DNA from: Thiorhodococcus drewsii AZ1
Lineage (GTDB): Bacteria; Pseudomonadota; Gammaproteobacteria; Chromatiales; Chromatiaceae
NCBI RefSeq assembly: GCF_000224065.1
Contig: NZ_AFWT01000025.1
Location: 1 to 64,000, forward strand
Direction: 5' to 3'
Length of the DNA stretch: 64,000 nucleotides
Positions within the stretch are counted from its first letter, which is position 1, and every line of letters starts with the position of its first letter. The position numbers and the translations under genes are program-made. The notes under the pieces were generated by a model that searched no databases, was not told the origin of the DNA, and saw only the letters and a program-made list of their open reading frames with translations. Below are positions 28,384-36,223 of the stretch, one piece after another.

Positions 28384-29499
28384 TTAGACTTCTTGTGGCC
28401 TCACCAAAACCAATTCGCTATCCTCAATACCAATATGCATAAATAATTGTGGAGTCTGGTCTTCTGGAATATTTTCAAGCATCAGGGCAACCTTTGCCTG
28501 ATCAAATGACTCCCTAATGCTTTTTCCAAAGCTAATTGCTGAGTACAACTGCGCTGAAAACACTTGTGCCGCATCATCTCCGACGGATGTATTCATTCCG
28601 ATAGCAGATGATATGTGTGCCACTATTTCATTTGCCTGATTTGCTGAAAAACAAGTATTGAATACAACAAGCTTGATGCCGCTTGAAACGACTTTAAACA
28701 TTTCCGCAATAGAGCGTAGACTAATCAACTTGGTTTCGCCAGTATCATCCTGCAAGACAAGTTCGTCATTACTTGAACCGTGACCACTAAAGTGAACTAT
28801 AGTTGGTTTATGTTTATTGATCGCTTGTAGCAAATCAGTTGGTCTAGCGGCCCATACTGACTTCAATACAACTGCATCTCGATATTCAGACTCTCTGATT
28901 CTCTTGGTAATAGATCTTATTTCCTCATCTAACCGTAGTTGAGGTTGGTCGGTTGGATTGGACGCAATAAATAGAACTGTGATCTTCCGTGGAAGCTGTG
29001 CAACCCCATTAGCAATTGGGGCTGTCGATAGCGTAGACTGTAGCTTCGTTGCATAAAGGTCAATTTTTGTTCTTAGATCATGTAGGGCAGCATATCGAGC
29101 ATTTTCAAGTTCACTCCTTAATTTTTTATTAACCATTTCCTCGTGAGGGCGTGTCCAGCCCATAGATTTCAGTTGATCATACGGCTCACAAAGACTTGCG
29201 GGAAAGAAGCTTTCGCAAAATGCAAAAAAATCATTTGCTAATTCCGAATAGTAAGGCGATTTAAAGGCATCCAATGTTTCCTCAAGAGAACTCCAAGCGA
29301 TGTCTTTCATGTTGCGAACTGACTTAACCTGCATATCATTAAAAGCACCATGCACGTGTCCAGGTGGGATCGACCATCCTCTGCTAGCAGAATCATTTAA
29401 TATTTGTTTTCTCTCGCGAGATTGTTGTCTAGAGTATTCCCCTTTTTTTTGATAAATCAAGTTGCTTGTTAATTCCATGAATTTCGAATCGAGTGACAT
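28384..29499 (-). CDS. CHAT-domain caspase-like protease
   Basis: 371 residues from the ATG at 29499 (MSLDSKF, GAGG seven bases upstream); a TTG two codons earlier is less likely. Residues 1-165 are a helical domain I do not recognise. Residues 172-365 form a CHAT (caspase HetF-associated with TPRs) protease: TVLFIASNPTDQPQLRLDEE, the His motif IVHFSGHGSS (His 240) and the Cys motif LVVFNTCFSANQA (Cys 283). Both catalytic residues are present. In bacteria CHAT proteases act in several immune pathways by cleaving partner proteins after a trigger. The AT-rich coding sequence is unlike the tra genes around it. Partner candidates are the endonuclease-like gene downstream. The protease call is strong; the defence role is inferred from domain and setting. 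Confidence 0.87.
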   Translation of the reverse strand: MSLDSKFMELTSNLIYQKKGEYSRQQSRERKQILNDSASRGWSIPPGHVHGAFNDMQVKSVRNMKDIAWSSLEETLDAFKSPYYSELANDFFAFCESFFPASLCEPYDQLKSMGWTRPHEEMVNKKLRSELENARYAALHDLRTKIDLYATKLQSTLSTAPIANGVAQLPRKITVLFIASNPTDQPQLRLDEEIRSITKRIRESEYRDAVVLKSVWAARPTDLLQAINKHKPTIVHFSGHGSSNDELVLQDDTGETKLISLRSIAEMFKVVSSGIKLVVFNTCFSANQANEIVAHISSAIGMNTSVGDDAAQVFSAQLYSAISFGKSIRESFDQAKVALMLENIPEDQTPQLFMHIGIEDSELVLVRPQEV

Positions 29500-30154
29500 T
29501 CCCAAGCCTCAATTCAGCTATGAAAAACCAATGTCTTCTATTGTTATTTTTGCCTAACCAGTGATTCTCTAGTTTCCGGATAACCACGAGCGATAGCGCA
29601 ACATAGGCCACCGAGAGGCAACAGCAAGAATCATTCACGGATGCTAACCCCATAAACACCGTCGGGAGCGTGTTATAGCCAGTTAATATGACATCCAGAC
29701 AGGGGTTAATTTTAACCCCGCGCCGCCAAGGCGCTGGCCGCGCGAGGATGTCCGGTTATCAAATAAGATGGCTATATCTCGTTTCCGGACAATCTCCAAA
29801 AAACCAGCCACAACAATATACGCAAGCACGATACGCAAGCACGCGGAATGCTGCACCCGTGATGTCCGGTGTGTGGTCGACAACCGTCGCTACGCGGTAG
29901 GCGGCGAGTTTCCGCTGATGGGACGACCCTGCCGGTCTAGTCCCCATGCAGCCCCTCCGGAAAGCCCCTCGGCCTATCGCTTCACGCGGGGAGCCATCAG
30001 AAAGGGGGCGGCCTTTGGTGTCCGTAGACCATCGTGTAACGGGCACACACAACCAGACTTCTACTTGACGCTTCACGATGTCGCGTCAAGTTCCACAAAA
30101 ACGTCCCCAGAACCCGTGGGAGCGCTGCTCCGTGGGCCGTGGGCCGTGGGCACG
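29500..30154. other. Gap between CHAT and HEPN-like genes
   Basis: About 655 bases with no supported gene. It holds the nested inverted-repeat structure at 29674-29776, one copy of a dispersed CCGCTGATGGGACGA motif at 29912-29926, and a 7-bp CGTGGGC unit repeated three times near 30135. Open frames on either strand here look like chance. Confidence 0.55.
29674..29776. repeat. Nested inverted-repeat structure (103 bp)
   Basis: Outer arms TATAGCCA (29674-29681) and TGGCTATA (29769-29776) are perfect. Inner arms GACATCC (29690-29696) and GGATGTC (29746-29752) are also perfect. Two compact hairpins fill the middle: GGGGTTAA/TTAACCCC (29702-29719) and GCGCC/GGCGC (29720-29734). It could be a small non-autonomous element, a recombination site or a structured RNA; nothing decides. 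Confidence 0.5.
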
Positions 30155-31126
30155 CTACGTCTTCCCACGAAACAAGAAAAGACCTTGTAGATGCTTTGGC
30201 AGCAGTGCCTTGGCGAGGTCCGAACCGTCTTCCATTACGGCGATAGTACCTATAGCAGCGAGGTATGGCTGAACCAAGTGCGAGCCGGTCATGGCTAGCA
30301 ATGCGAACTCCTGGAGATCAAGCTCGTATTCCTGCTTTTCTCGCCCGCCGTCGGTGTAGTATACCTTCGCTGTGTGGGAATCCACCCAAGCGCTACCATG
30401 AGCAATAGCGTTCCTGATACGGGGTTTTGCCAAGCGAGAAATGAGATAGAAGGCACCGTCTTCGCCGCCGGTGAGCGAGTTCATCTGTTCAATGCGCGCG
30501 CTGTAAGGCATCGAGAAAACTCTGGTATCGGCCGGCTGCCCGCGAGCGATCCGAAGACATGGAATCATGAATCCCATCAGACCGCAAAGGAACTCGTTAT
30601 AGGTATGCACCATGCGTGACATCTGTTGCCACACGAGGGTACTGCTTGTTGAGGACCCAACTTCGCGGAATGCAAGGGCAGCCTGTAGCAGAGCGCAAAA
30701 CTGGGGGGCGATACAAGATAACTTCACACCCGGGTAATCTTCTATGAAGCTATGCGCAAGCGCGAGAGCGACTTGTTGATCAATGCGAGCAGCGTCCCGG
30801 TATGCAACAACGATGAGCTGCGTAAACAGGTCACGCATCCGCAGAATTTCTTCGCCGAGTGCTCGGCCATCGCTATACGCATCAATAACTGTCTTTAGAA
30901 GAACCGCAATACCAGGCGGCAACTCGCGATACTCTTCGCGAGCCATCTTTATGGAGTCACCGAATGCCCCTTGCTCGGCCATCTCAGCGGTTTGCTTGAG
31001 CAAACGCTTGTGCAACTCCCTCACTGTCAAAGCTCTCCGCGACGGGATACTTGCTGACTCAATGGCCGCCCCTACTAAGCACTTTCTGGACAACGTCGAA
31101 TCTTGGCTGCGAGTACGCAGCTTCAA
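30155..31126 (-). CDS. Unknown protein with HEPN-type R-x4-H motif
   Basis: 323 residues, TTG start at 31126 overlapping the TGA of the upstream 97-residue gene (TTGA), so the two are translationally coupled. Mostly helical. Near the C-terminus it has KPRIRNAIAHGSAWVD (Arg 238, Asn 239, His 243), which matches the R-x4-6-H signature of HEPN ribonucleases, followed by a beta-hairpin-like VYYTDGGREKQEYEL and another helix, also usual in HEPN-like proteins. HEPN RNases serve as toxins in defence and toxin-antitoxin systems. The motif is seen; the assignment is inference, since a short motif can occur by chance. The rest of the protein is unrecognised. Confidence 0.6.
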   Translation of the reverse strand: MKLRTRSQDSTLSRKCLVGAAIESASIPSRRALTVRELHKRLLKQTAEMAEQGAFGDSIKMAREEYRELPPGIAVLLKTVIDAYSDGRALGEEILRMRDLFTQLIVVAYRDAARIDQQVALALAHSFIEDYPGVKLSCIAPQFCALLQAALAFREVGSSTSSTLVWQQMSRMVHTYNEFLCGLMGFMIPCLRIARGQPADTRVFSMPYSARIEQMNSLTGGEDGAFYLISRLAKPRIRNAIAHGSAWVDSHTAKVYYTDGGREKQEYELDLQEFALLAMTGSHLVQPYLAAIGTIAVMEDGSDLAKALLPKHLQGLFLFRGKT

Positions 31127-31416
31127 TTCCTGAGCTTGGATAGCTCGAGCTTTAGCATGCAGATTTCGACATCTTTGGCGAGCGCTCCCTGTAGCATCGA
31201 CAGCAAGAATGCTCGATACTCCTGTCGAAATTGCTCGACCTCCTTCATATAATCTGGATTCGGCTTGAACGTCACGCTTGGAGAGTCTTCCAGTTTTTGC
31301 ACGATGTTCCTATACGCATTCTTAAGGCAGTCTACAAGCTCTGGTGGAAGATCCGGTGCTTTAAACTTCCTCAGAAAGTCATCTTCACTAAATGGAAACT
31401 GAATTACATCGCCCAT
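31123..31416 (-). CDS. Small acidic partner protein of unknown function
   Basis: 97 residues, ATG at 31416 with AGGAAGGA about ten bases upstream. N-terminus MGDVIQFPFSEDDFL; the C-terminal half is a helix (YMKEVEQFRQEYRAFLLSML). Its stop overlaps the start of the HEPN-motif gene, a tight two-gene unit such as seen in toxin-antitoxin or sensor-effector pairs. No family recognised. Confidence 0.65.
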   Translation of the reverse strand: MGDVIQFPFSEDDFLRKFKAPDLPPELVDCLKNAYRNIVQKLEDSPSVTFKPNPDYMKEVEQFRQEYRAFLLSMLQGALAKDVEICMLKLELSKLRN

Positions 31417-31799
31417 CGTTGTAAATCCTTCCTTTTCGCAAATGCTGACTGATATCTACTTAACCTCGGAAACAATAGACTAAGCGGGTGAAAAGATCGA
31501 GCGGCGGCTTTCCCAGTGGCTGCGGACTCCGGGCCTTGATCATCCCTTGGTCCACCTGTCTCGGCGCAGGTTCGACTAGGCAAGCAAGGCTCTGATTTTG
31601 CTAGACTAAAATGACTTTAGTTGAGTCGCTTCCTGGGTTTTGGACGAAACGATGATCAAGGCCGGACTCCGAAGTACGAAGTGTCGCCGTCCGCTGATGG
31701 GACGATCCAGAAAGTCAGGCGATCTGTGCTGCCCGATCGAGTGCAAGTGGACCGTTCCCATCAGCAGCGCACTCGAGCGTCAATCTGAACTGCCTCACG
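31417..31799. other. Gap with long inverted repeat
   Basis: About 383 bases without a supported gene. Contains the inverted repeat described at 31523-31671 and a copy of the dispersed CCGCTGATGGGACGA motif at 31691-31705. Confidence 0.55.
31523..31671. repeat. Imperfect 21-22-bp inverted repeat spanning 149 bp
   Basis: The left arm at 31523-31544 begins CGGACTCCGGG and ends CCTTGATCATC; the right arm at 31651-31671 is its complement with one mismatch and one deletion. About 106 bases of AT-richer sequence lie between. No target duplication is visible outside. It may be a degenerate small mobile element. Confidence 0.55.
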
Positions 31800-32705
31800 T
31801 CAGGTGCGCTCCGCTCGGATATCGACCCCAAGCCGATAAGCCCCACCGGGCGCAATGGAGACCCGATCCGGACCGGCATTGGTGGTCTCCACGCAGAGCA
31901 TCTGCAGATACTCAAGGTCACCGAAATCCCCCATGGCGGCGGCCTGCTCGACCCAGGGGTTCCACACCACCGCGCTACGACTGCCATTGGATCTGATCCT
32001 GATCGCCCGCTCAAAGACGGGGTCCTCTAACACCAGTTCCTGACCCGGCTCGAGATAGATGCGATCCAGTGGCCCTGACACCGTCACTGTTCCGTTTTGG
32101 ACCTTCTCGACACCCCCGTCCAACTTGTCAATGTAGGTGACACCCTCAAGACCGACGACCCTGGCCCTGTTGACATCGCCCACCTTGAAATAGGTGTGCA
32201 GGGCCTGGCCGATCTCCACGGCGGCGTCGCTGTGGTTTTCCGTGATCAGCTCGACCTGGAGGGCCTGACCCAGGGTGACCTCGATCCGCAACGCGAACGC
32301 AGACGGCCAGAGTTGACGGGTCTCGTCGGTGTCGGTCACAGCCAAGACCAGCCGGACCGCGCCGCCGGCCGATCGATCGCTCCCGGTGACCTGCCACTGA
32401 CGGTTGCGGACGAATCCATGCTGAGGACGGCCCAGCCCCTGCGGATCGGGGCCGAACCAGGGCCAGCACACCGGCATACCGCCTTTGATGGCCTTGCCAT
32501 CCTGGTAGGCGGCTTGCTCGGAGACGAACAGCAGATCTTGCGCCTCGCCGGCCGGCACATAGCTCAAAACCTGACCGGCGTAGGTCGAGACCACCGCCGC
32601 TCCCCAGGGACACGCCAGGCGTGCCTGCACCAGTCCGCCGGGTCCGTCGCAGAAGACAAGGTGCTCGGCAATTCCAAATTCCGCGTTGAGTTGCTCGGGT
32701 GTCAT
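31800..32705 (-). CDS. yeaD: D-hexose-6-phosphate mutarotase (aldose 1-epimerase family)
   Basis: 301 residues from the ATG at 32705 (MTPEQLNAEF), AGGAG nine bases upstream; the longer frame back to 32915 has no support. Enzymes of the YeaD type interconvert alpha and beta anomers of glucose-6-phosphate and related sugars in the cytoplasm. Family motifs: GAAVVSTYAGQVLSYVP, MPVCWPWFGP, HGFVRNRQW (active-site His and Arg), ALHTYFKVGD, WNPWVEQAAAMGDFG and MLCVETTNA. High GC, unlike the AT-rich cargo genes next to it, and a housekeeping function, so it is an unusual occupant of this region. It reads away from traL, and the tra dyad lies between the two. Confidence 0.92.
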   Translation of the reverse strand: MTPEQLNAEFGIAEHLVFCDGPGGLVQARLACPWGAAVVSTYAGQVLSYVPAGEAQDLLFVSEQAAYQDGKAIKGGMPVCWPWFGPDPQGLGRPQHGFVRNRQWQVTGSDRSAGGAVRLVLAVTDTDETRQLWPSAFALRIEVTLGQALQVELITENHSDAAVEIGQALHTYFKVGDVNRARVVGLEGVTYIDKLDGGVEKVQNGTVTVSGPLDRIYLEPGQELVLEDPVFERAIRIRSNGSRSAVVWNPWVEQAAAMGDFGDLEYLQMLCVETTNAGPDRVSIAPGGAYRLGVDIRAERT

Positions 32706-32849
32706 GGCGGGTCGCTCCTGGTTGAATCGGTTGGCATGCCCGATGGTGTCGGTGGAGGACAGTCTAGACCTTTCACTCAGGGAGGCTCGTCGCTTCCAGT
32801 GTGCTGGCGTGCTGCTCTGATCGGACGACGTTTCTGCCCACTGCCCAGA

Positions 32850-32874
32850 AACGGTTCTTCCGCGAATAACCGTT
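32850..32874. promoter_or_regulatory. 25-bp dyad upstream of traL (candidate tra operator)
   Basis: AACGGTT (32850-32856) and AACCGTT (32868-32874), the same AACGGT-N13-ACCGTT layout as upstream of traI. It ends 78 bases before the traL ATG. Fifteen of 25 positions are identical between the two copies. Confidence 0.55.
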
Positions 32875-32952
32875 GTTTGCTGACGCGGCGCGGGAAAGTC
32901 GGCATCGTTTTGCACACCGAAGCGACTGTCTCACCCGGAGCGAGCGACCCCG

Positions 32953-33234
32953 ATGGCGACCCTGGAGCTGCCCCGTCACATCGACGATCCGCCGAACCTG
33001 CTGTTCTGGCGTATCGACGACGTTACGCCCTTCTTCCTGGTGCTGGTGATCGGCATCCTGGTCAATCAGCCGCTGATCTTCATCCTGCTCGGATGGGTGA
33101 CCGTGCGCCTTTATGGCCGCTTCCGCGAGAGCCGCGCCGACGGCTATGCGCTGCACGCGCTCTACTGGATCGGCCTGATGCCGATGGGGCATCGCAGTAC
33201 GCCCAACCCCTTCATGCGGCGCTACCTGCCATGA
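32953..33234 (+). CDS. traL: Conjugative pilus assembly protein TraL
   Basis: 93 residues. HIDDPPNLLFWRIDDV followed by a paired hydrophobic segment (LVLVIGILVNQPLIFILLGWVTV) and a conserved NPFMRRYLP tail is the standard TraL (VirB3-like) pattern of F-type systems. An inner-membrane component of pilus assembly. First gene of the main transfer operon traLEKB..., with the operator-like dyad upstream. Confidence 0.92.
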   Translation: MATLELPRHIDDPPNLLFWRIDDVTPFFLVLVIGILVNQPLIFILLGWVTVRLYGRFRESRADGYALHALYWIGLMPMGHRSTPNPFMRRYLP

Positions 33235-33244
33235 GGCCGCGAGG

Positions 33245-33862
33245 ATGAACCTGGTGCGCTTTCGCCAGACCTGGCAGCGCCTGGTCACCGAGAACCGCTT
33301 CCACCGCGGTCTCCTGAGTGCGCTTCTGGCCACCAACTTGCTCACCCTGATTGCGCTGCTGCAAGCCGAGCGCACCGTGGTGCTGGTACCGCCGATCCTC
33401 GAGAGCCAGGTCAATGTCGCGCGTGCCTCGGCGAGTCAGGAGGTCAAGGAGGCCTGGGGCCTCTTCGTCACCGAGCTGCTCGGCAACGTCACCCCGACCA
33501 ATGCGACCTTCCTGCGCCGGACCCTCGAACCGCTGCTGAGTCCGAGTCTGCGTCGCGCCATCGCTGGGATTCTGGACGACCAGGTCGAGGCACTGCAACG
33601 CGACCGGGTGAGCGTGCGCTTCGCCCCCGAACTCGTCCAGTACGAGGCCGACAGCGACCGGGTGCGGGTGAGCGGCAAGCAGGTCATCACCGGCCCCGGT
33701 GCCGATCCGGTGACCCGACCCCGGACCTACGAGGTGCAGGTTGCCTTCCGCAATTACCGCCCGCTCATCACGTACCTGGATGCCTATCAGGATGCGCGTG
33801 AGCGCAAGCAACGCGGAGCGGATTCAACGGCAGACGTCGCTCCGGCGGCGTCGACCCAGTGA
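33245..33862 (+). CDS. traE: Type IV secretion protein TraE (VirB5/8-like)
   Basis: 205 residues, ten bases after traL. N-terminal cytoplasmic basic segment, one membrane helix (LLATNLLTLIALLQ, about 25-40), then a periplasmic domain with the LTPTNATFLRRTLEPLL-type pattern (here VTPTNATFLRR) of TraE. It forms part of the periplasmic scaffold of the F-type channel. Length and place match TraE of SXT-like elements. Confidence 0.9.
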   Translation: MNLVRFRQTWQRLVTENRFHRGLLSALLATNLLTLIALLQAERTVVLVPPILESQVNVARASASQEVKEAWGLFVTELLGNVTPTNATFLRRTLEPLLSPSLRRAIAGILDDQVEALQRDRVSVRFAPELVQYEADSDRVRVSGKQVITGPGADPVTRPRTYEVQVAFRNYRPLITYLDAYQDARERKQRGADSTADVAPAASTQ

Positions 33863-33908
33863 CAACGCCCGGGCCGTCCATCCGCCCGATCGATCGAGGA
33901 CTCGAGAC

Positions 33909-34874
33909 ATGCCGACCGGCCGCTTGATCTGCTCCCACTGTCCGGCTCACCCGCTGGCCGCGACCCTCGCCGTCCTGCTGAGTGGCATCGGCCCGGCCGT
34001 GGCCCAGCCCGAGGACATCGGCATCGAGCTGCCGCCGATCCCGGACGCCGTGCTCGCCGGTGAGCGGACCCTGGAACCGGACGACTGGGGTGGGCACTTC
34101 CTACGCGTGAAGGCGGAGTCGCCGGCTCCGAGTCCGACCCATCTTGAGGTCGGCCCGGTGACGGTGCAGGCCACCATCGGCGTCAACCTCATCGTCGAGA
34201 TCGCCATCGATCACCTCAACCGCATCCTCACCCCGTTCCCGAATCCGCAGGTGCGCACCGTCTCGGACGCCAGCACCAGTGTCGACGGCTCGGCCATCTA
34301 TGTCGCCACGGGGAACGAGACGCCGGTGACCCTCTTCGTCAGCGATGTCTCGGACCCCAATCATGCGCTGTCCCTGACGCTTGCCCCACGGCGCATCCCC
34401 CCGCGCGAGATCCGGCTGTTCCTGACCGATCCGCTGCCCAACCCGAGCCCGATTGGAGCGCCGTCCGCACCAGCCGGAGCCGCCGCGCCGGACTATGTCG
34501 CGGCCATTACCGAGGCCATGCGCGCCCTGGCGCGCGAGGAGATCCCCGAGGGCTACGGTCTGCGTCAGGCGCGGCGCCAGGAGACCGTCACCTGTGTTCA
34601 GCTGGGGCTGGAAACCCGCCGTGGTCAGGTCCTCGAAGGCGGCGATCTTTGGCTGATCACCGCGCTCGCACGCAACACAACGGATGCCGAACTGGAGATC
34701 GAGGAGCGCGCCTGCCGTGCCGATCTCGACGGGGAGACGGTCGCCGTGGCCGCCTGGCCACGGGTCTGGCTGGCGCCGGGCGAGCAGGCAGAGCTCTATG
34801 TCGCGGTGGGGCGTCCGACGCCGGAGCAGCGCCGACCCGCGCGTCCCTCACTGCGCGGCGCGGGAGCCCGCTAG
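33909..34874 (+). CDS. traK: Type-F secretin-like outer-membrane protein TraK (VirB9-like)
   Basis: 321 residues from the ATG at 33909 (MPTGRLICSHC), GAGGA nine bases upstream. Signal peptide ending near GPAVAQ, then the TraK core with beta-rich segments (NRILTPFPNPQVRTVSDA, SLTLAPRRIPPREIRLFL). It forms the outer-membrane ring with TraB and TraV. The start at 33741 would remove the signal peptide from the N-terminus and overlap traE, so it is rejected. Confidence 0.88.
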   Translation: MPTGRLICSHCPAHPLAATLAVLLSGIGPAVAQPEDIGIELPPIPDAVLAGERTLEPDDWGGHFLRVKAESPAPSPTHLEVGPVTVQATIGVNLIVEIAIDHLNRILTPFPNPQVRTVSDASTSVDGSAIYVATGNETPVTLFVSDVSDPNHALSLTLAPRRIPPREIRLFLTDPLPNPSPIGAPSAPAGAAAPDYVAAITEAMRALAREEIPEGYGLRQARRQETVTCVQLGLETRRGQVLEGGDLWLITALARNTTDAELEIEERACRADLDGETVAVAAWPRVWLAPGEQAELYVAVGRPTPEQRRPARPSLRGAGAR

Positions 34875-36212
34875 ATGCCCGTCACCCCCGCCGATACTTG
34901 GGAGCGGCTTTCGCCAGGGCTCCGCCGCTGGCTGCTGATCGGTGTCGTGCTCGGCGTGGTCGCGCTGATTGCGGTGATCGCCCTCGACGAGCCAGCGACC
35001 CCCGGCACTCGCGCCGAGCAGGCACGCGAGCGGCTCACTCGGCATCTGCTGACCGACGCCGATCCGCGTGCGCTCGGCATCGACGGTCTGGCCAATCGTC
35101 TGACCCAGCTCGAGCGTGAGCTGGCCCAGGCGACATCCCGCGAGCGTCAGCGCGGCCCCGGCGAGGCGGCCACGCTCAACCGCCAGGTCGAGCAGCTGCG
35201 CCAGTCCCAGCAGAGCGAGATCCAGGCCCTGCAGCAGGAGATCACCCGGCTGCGTGAAGAGTTGCAGGCACGCCCGGCGACGCTGACGTCAACCACACCG
35301 CCACCAAGCCAGCCGCCTGAGCCGCCGGCGCCCGAGTCGAAGACGTCGCGCCCGGCCAAGCCACCAGCCCTGGACGATCCAGCACTCTTCGCGCGCACGC
35401 CCGCCTCACCGCTGAGTGCCCTCAGCCCGCACCCAGCCGCTCAGCCGACGCGGGCAAGCGGGCCGCTGACGATCCGCGTGGTGGAGCAGGCCCCCGCGCC
35501 CAATACGGCGGCGTCTGCGACCACCAAGCAGGCCGACGATCCCGCCGGCACAGCCATCATGATCCCCGCCGGCAGTCTGCTGCGCGGGGTCCTGCTCTCC
35601 GGGATGGATGCCCCCACCGGTCGACAGGCCCGCCGCGACCCCTATCCGGCCCTGGTGCGCCTCAAGCACGACGCCATCCTCCCCAACCGCTTCCGCGCCG
35701 ATGTGCGCGAGTGCTTCATCACGGTCGCGGGCTACGGCGAGCTTTCGAGCGAGCGCGCCTTTCTGCGCACCGAGGTCATCACCTGCGTGCGCCGCGACGG
35801 TGGCGTGATCGAGGTTCCGGTCGATGGCTACGCGGTCGGCGAAGACGGCAAGGTGGGGCTGCGCGGGCGCCTGGTCTCCAAGCAGGGCCAGGTCATCGCC
35901 CGCGCCATGCAGGTGTCCTTCCTGCAGGGAATCTCGGATGTCTTCAACACGTCCTCGGTGACGACCATTTCGACCACCAGCGACGGCAAGGTCCAATACC
36001 AGGACGTGCTGTCCAGCGACTCGGCGCAGGCGGCGGCCATCACCGGGACCGGCAAGGCGCTCGATCGGCTCGCCCAGTATTACCTCGACATGGCCGAGAA
36101 CATCTTCCCGGTGATCGAGGTCGACGCCGGGCGCGCGATCGAGGTGATCCTCAATCGTGGGGCGTCGCTGCAACTGGCCCAGGCGAATCGTCGCCGTGGT
36201 GGGCGGCGGTGA
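34875..36212 (+). CDS. traB: Type IV secretion scaffold protein TraB (VirB10-like)
   Basis: 445 residues; the ATG follows the traK TAG directly. One inner-membrane helix (LLIGVVLGVVALIAVIAL, about 17-34), a coiled coil (about 75-130: RLTQLERELAQATSRER ... LRQSQQSEIQALQQEI), a Pro-rich periplasmic span (about 135-215), then the VirB10/TraB beta-barrel (IPAGSLLRGVLLSGMDAP through GDFSGQ-type region, here YGELSSERAFLRTE). It spans both membranes and couples ATP hydrolysis to channel opening. Confidence 0.92.
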   Translation: MPVTPADTWERLSPGLRRWLLIGVVLGVVALIAVIALDEPATPGTRAEQARERLTRHLLTDADPRALGIDGLANRLTQLERELAQATSRERQRGPGEAATLNRQVEQLRQSQQSEIQALQQEITRLREELQARPATLTSTTPPPSQPPEPPAPESKTSRPAKPPALDDPALFARTPASPLSALSPHPAAQPTRASGPLTIRVVEQAPAPNTAASATTKQADDPAGTAIMIPAGSLLRGVLLSGMDAPTGRQARRDPYPALVRLKHDAILPNRFRADVRECFITVAGYGELSSERAFLRTEVITCVRRDGGVIEVPVDGYAVGEDGKVGLRGRLVSKQGQVIARAMQVSFLQGISDVFNTSSVTTISTTSDGKVQYQDVLSSDSAQAAAITGTGKALDRLAQYYLDMAENIFPVIEVDAGRAIEVILNRGASLQLAQANRRRGGRR

Positions 36213-36223
36213 GGAGGTCGACG

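Noticed and set aside
29674..29776. Integron attC site
   Set aside because: The structure has nested arms, but the GTTRRRY/RYYYAAC core-site pair is not in the right places.
30131..30154. Short tandem repeat (CGTGGGC three times) as a CRISPR-like or regulatory array
   Set aside because: Only three 7-bp units without spacers; likely slippage.
35711..36223. N-terminal extension of the DsbC-like protein
   Set aside because: It would overlap traB by 500 bases; the ATG at 36224 has a perfect ribosome site and starts a signal peptide.
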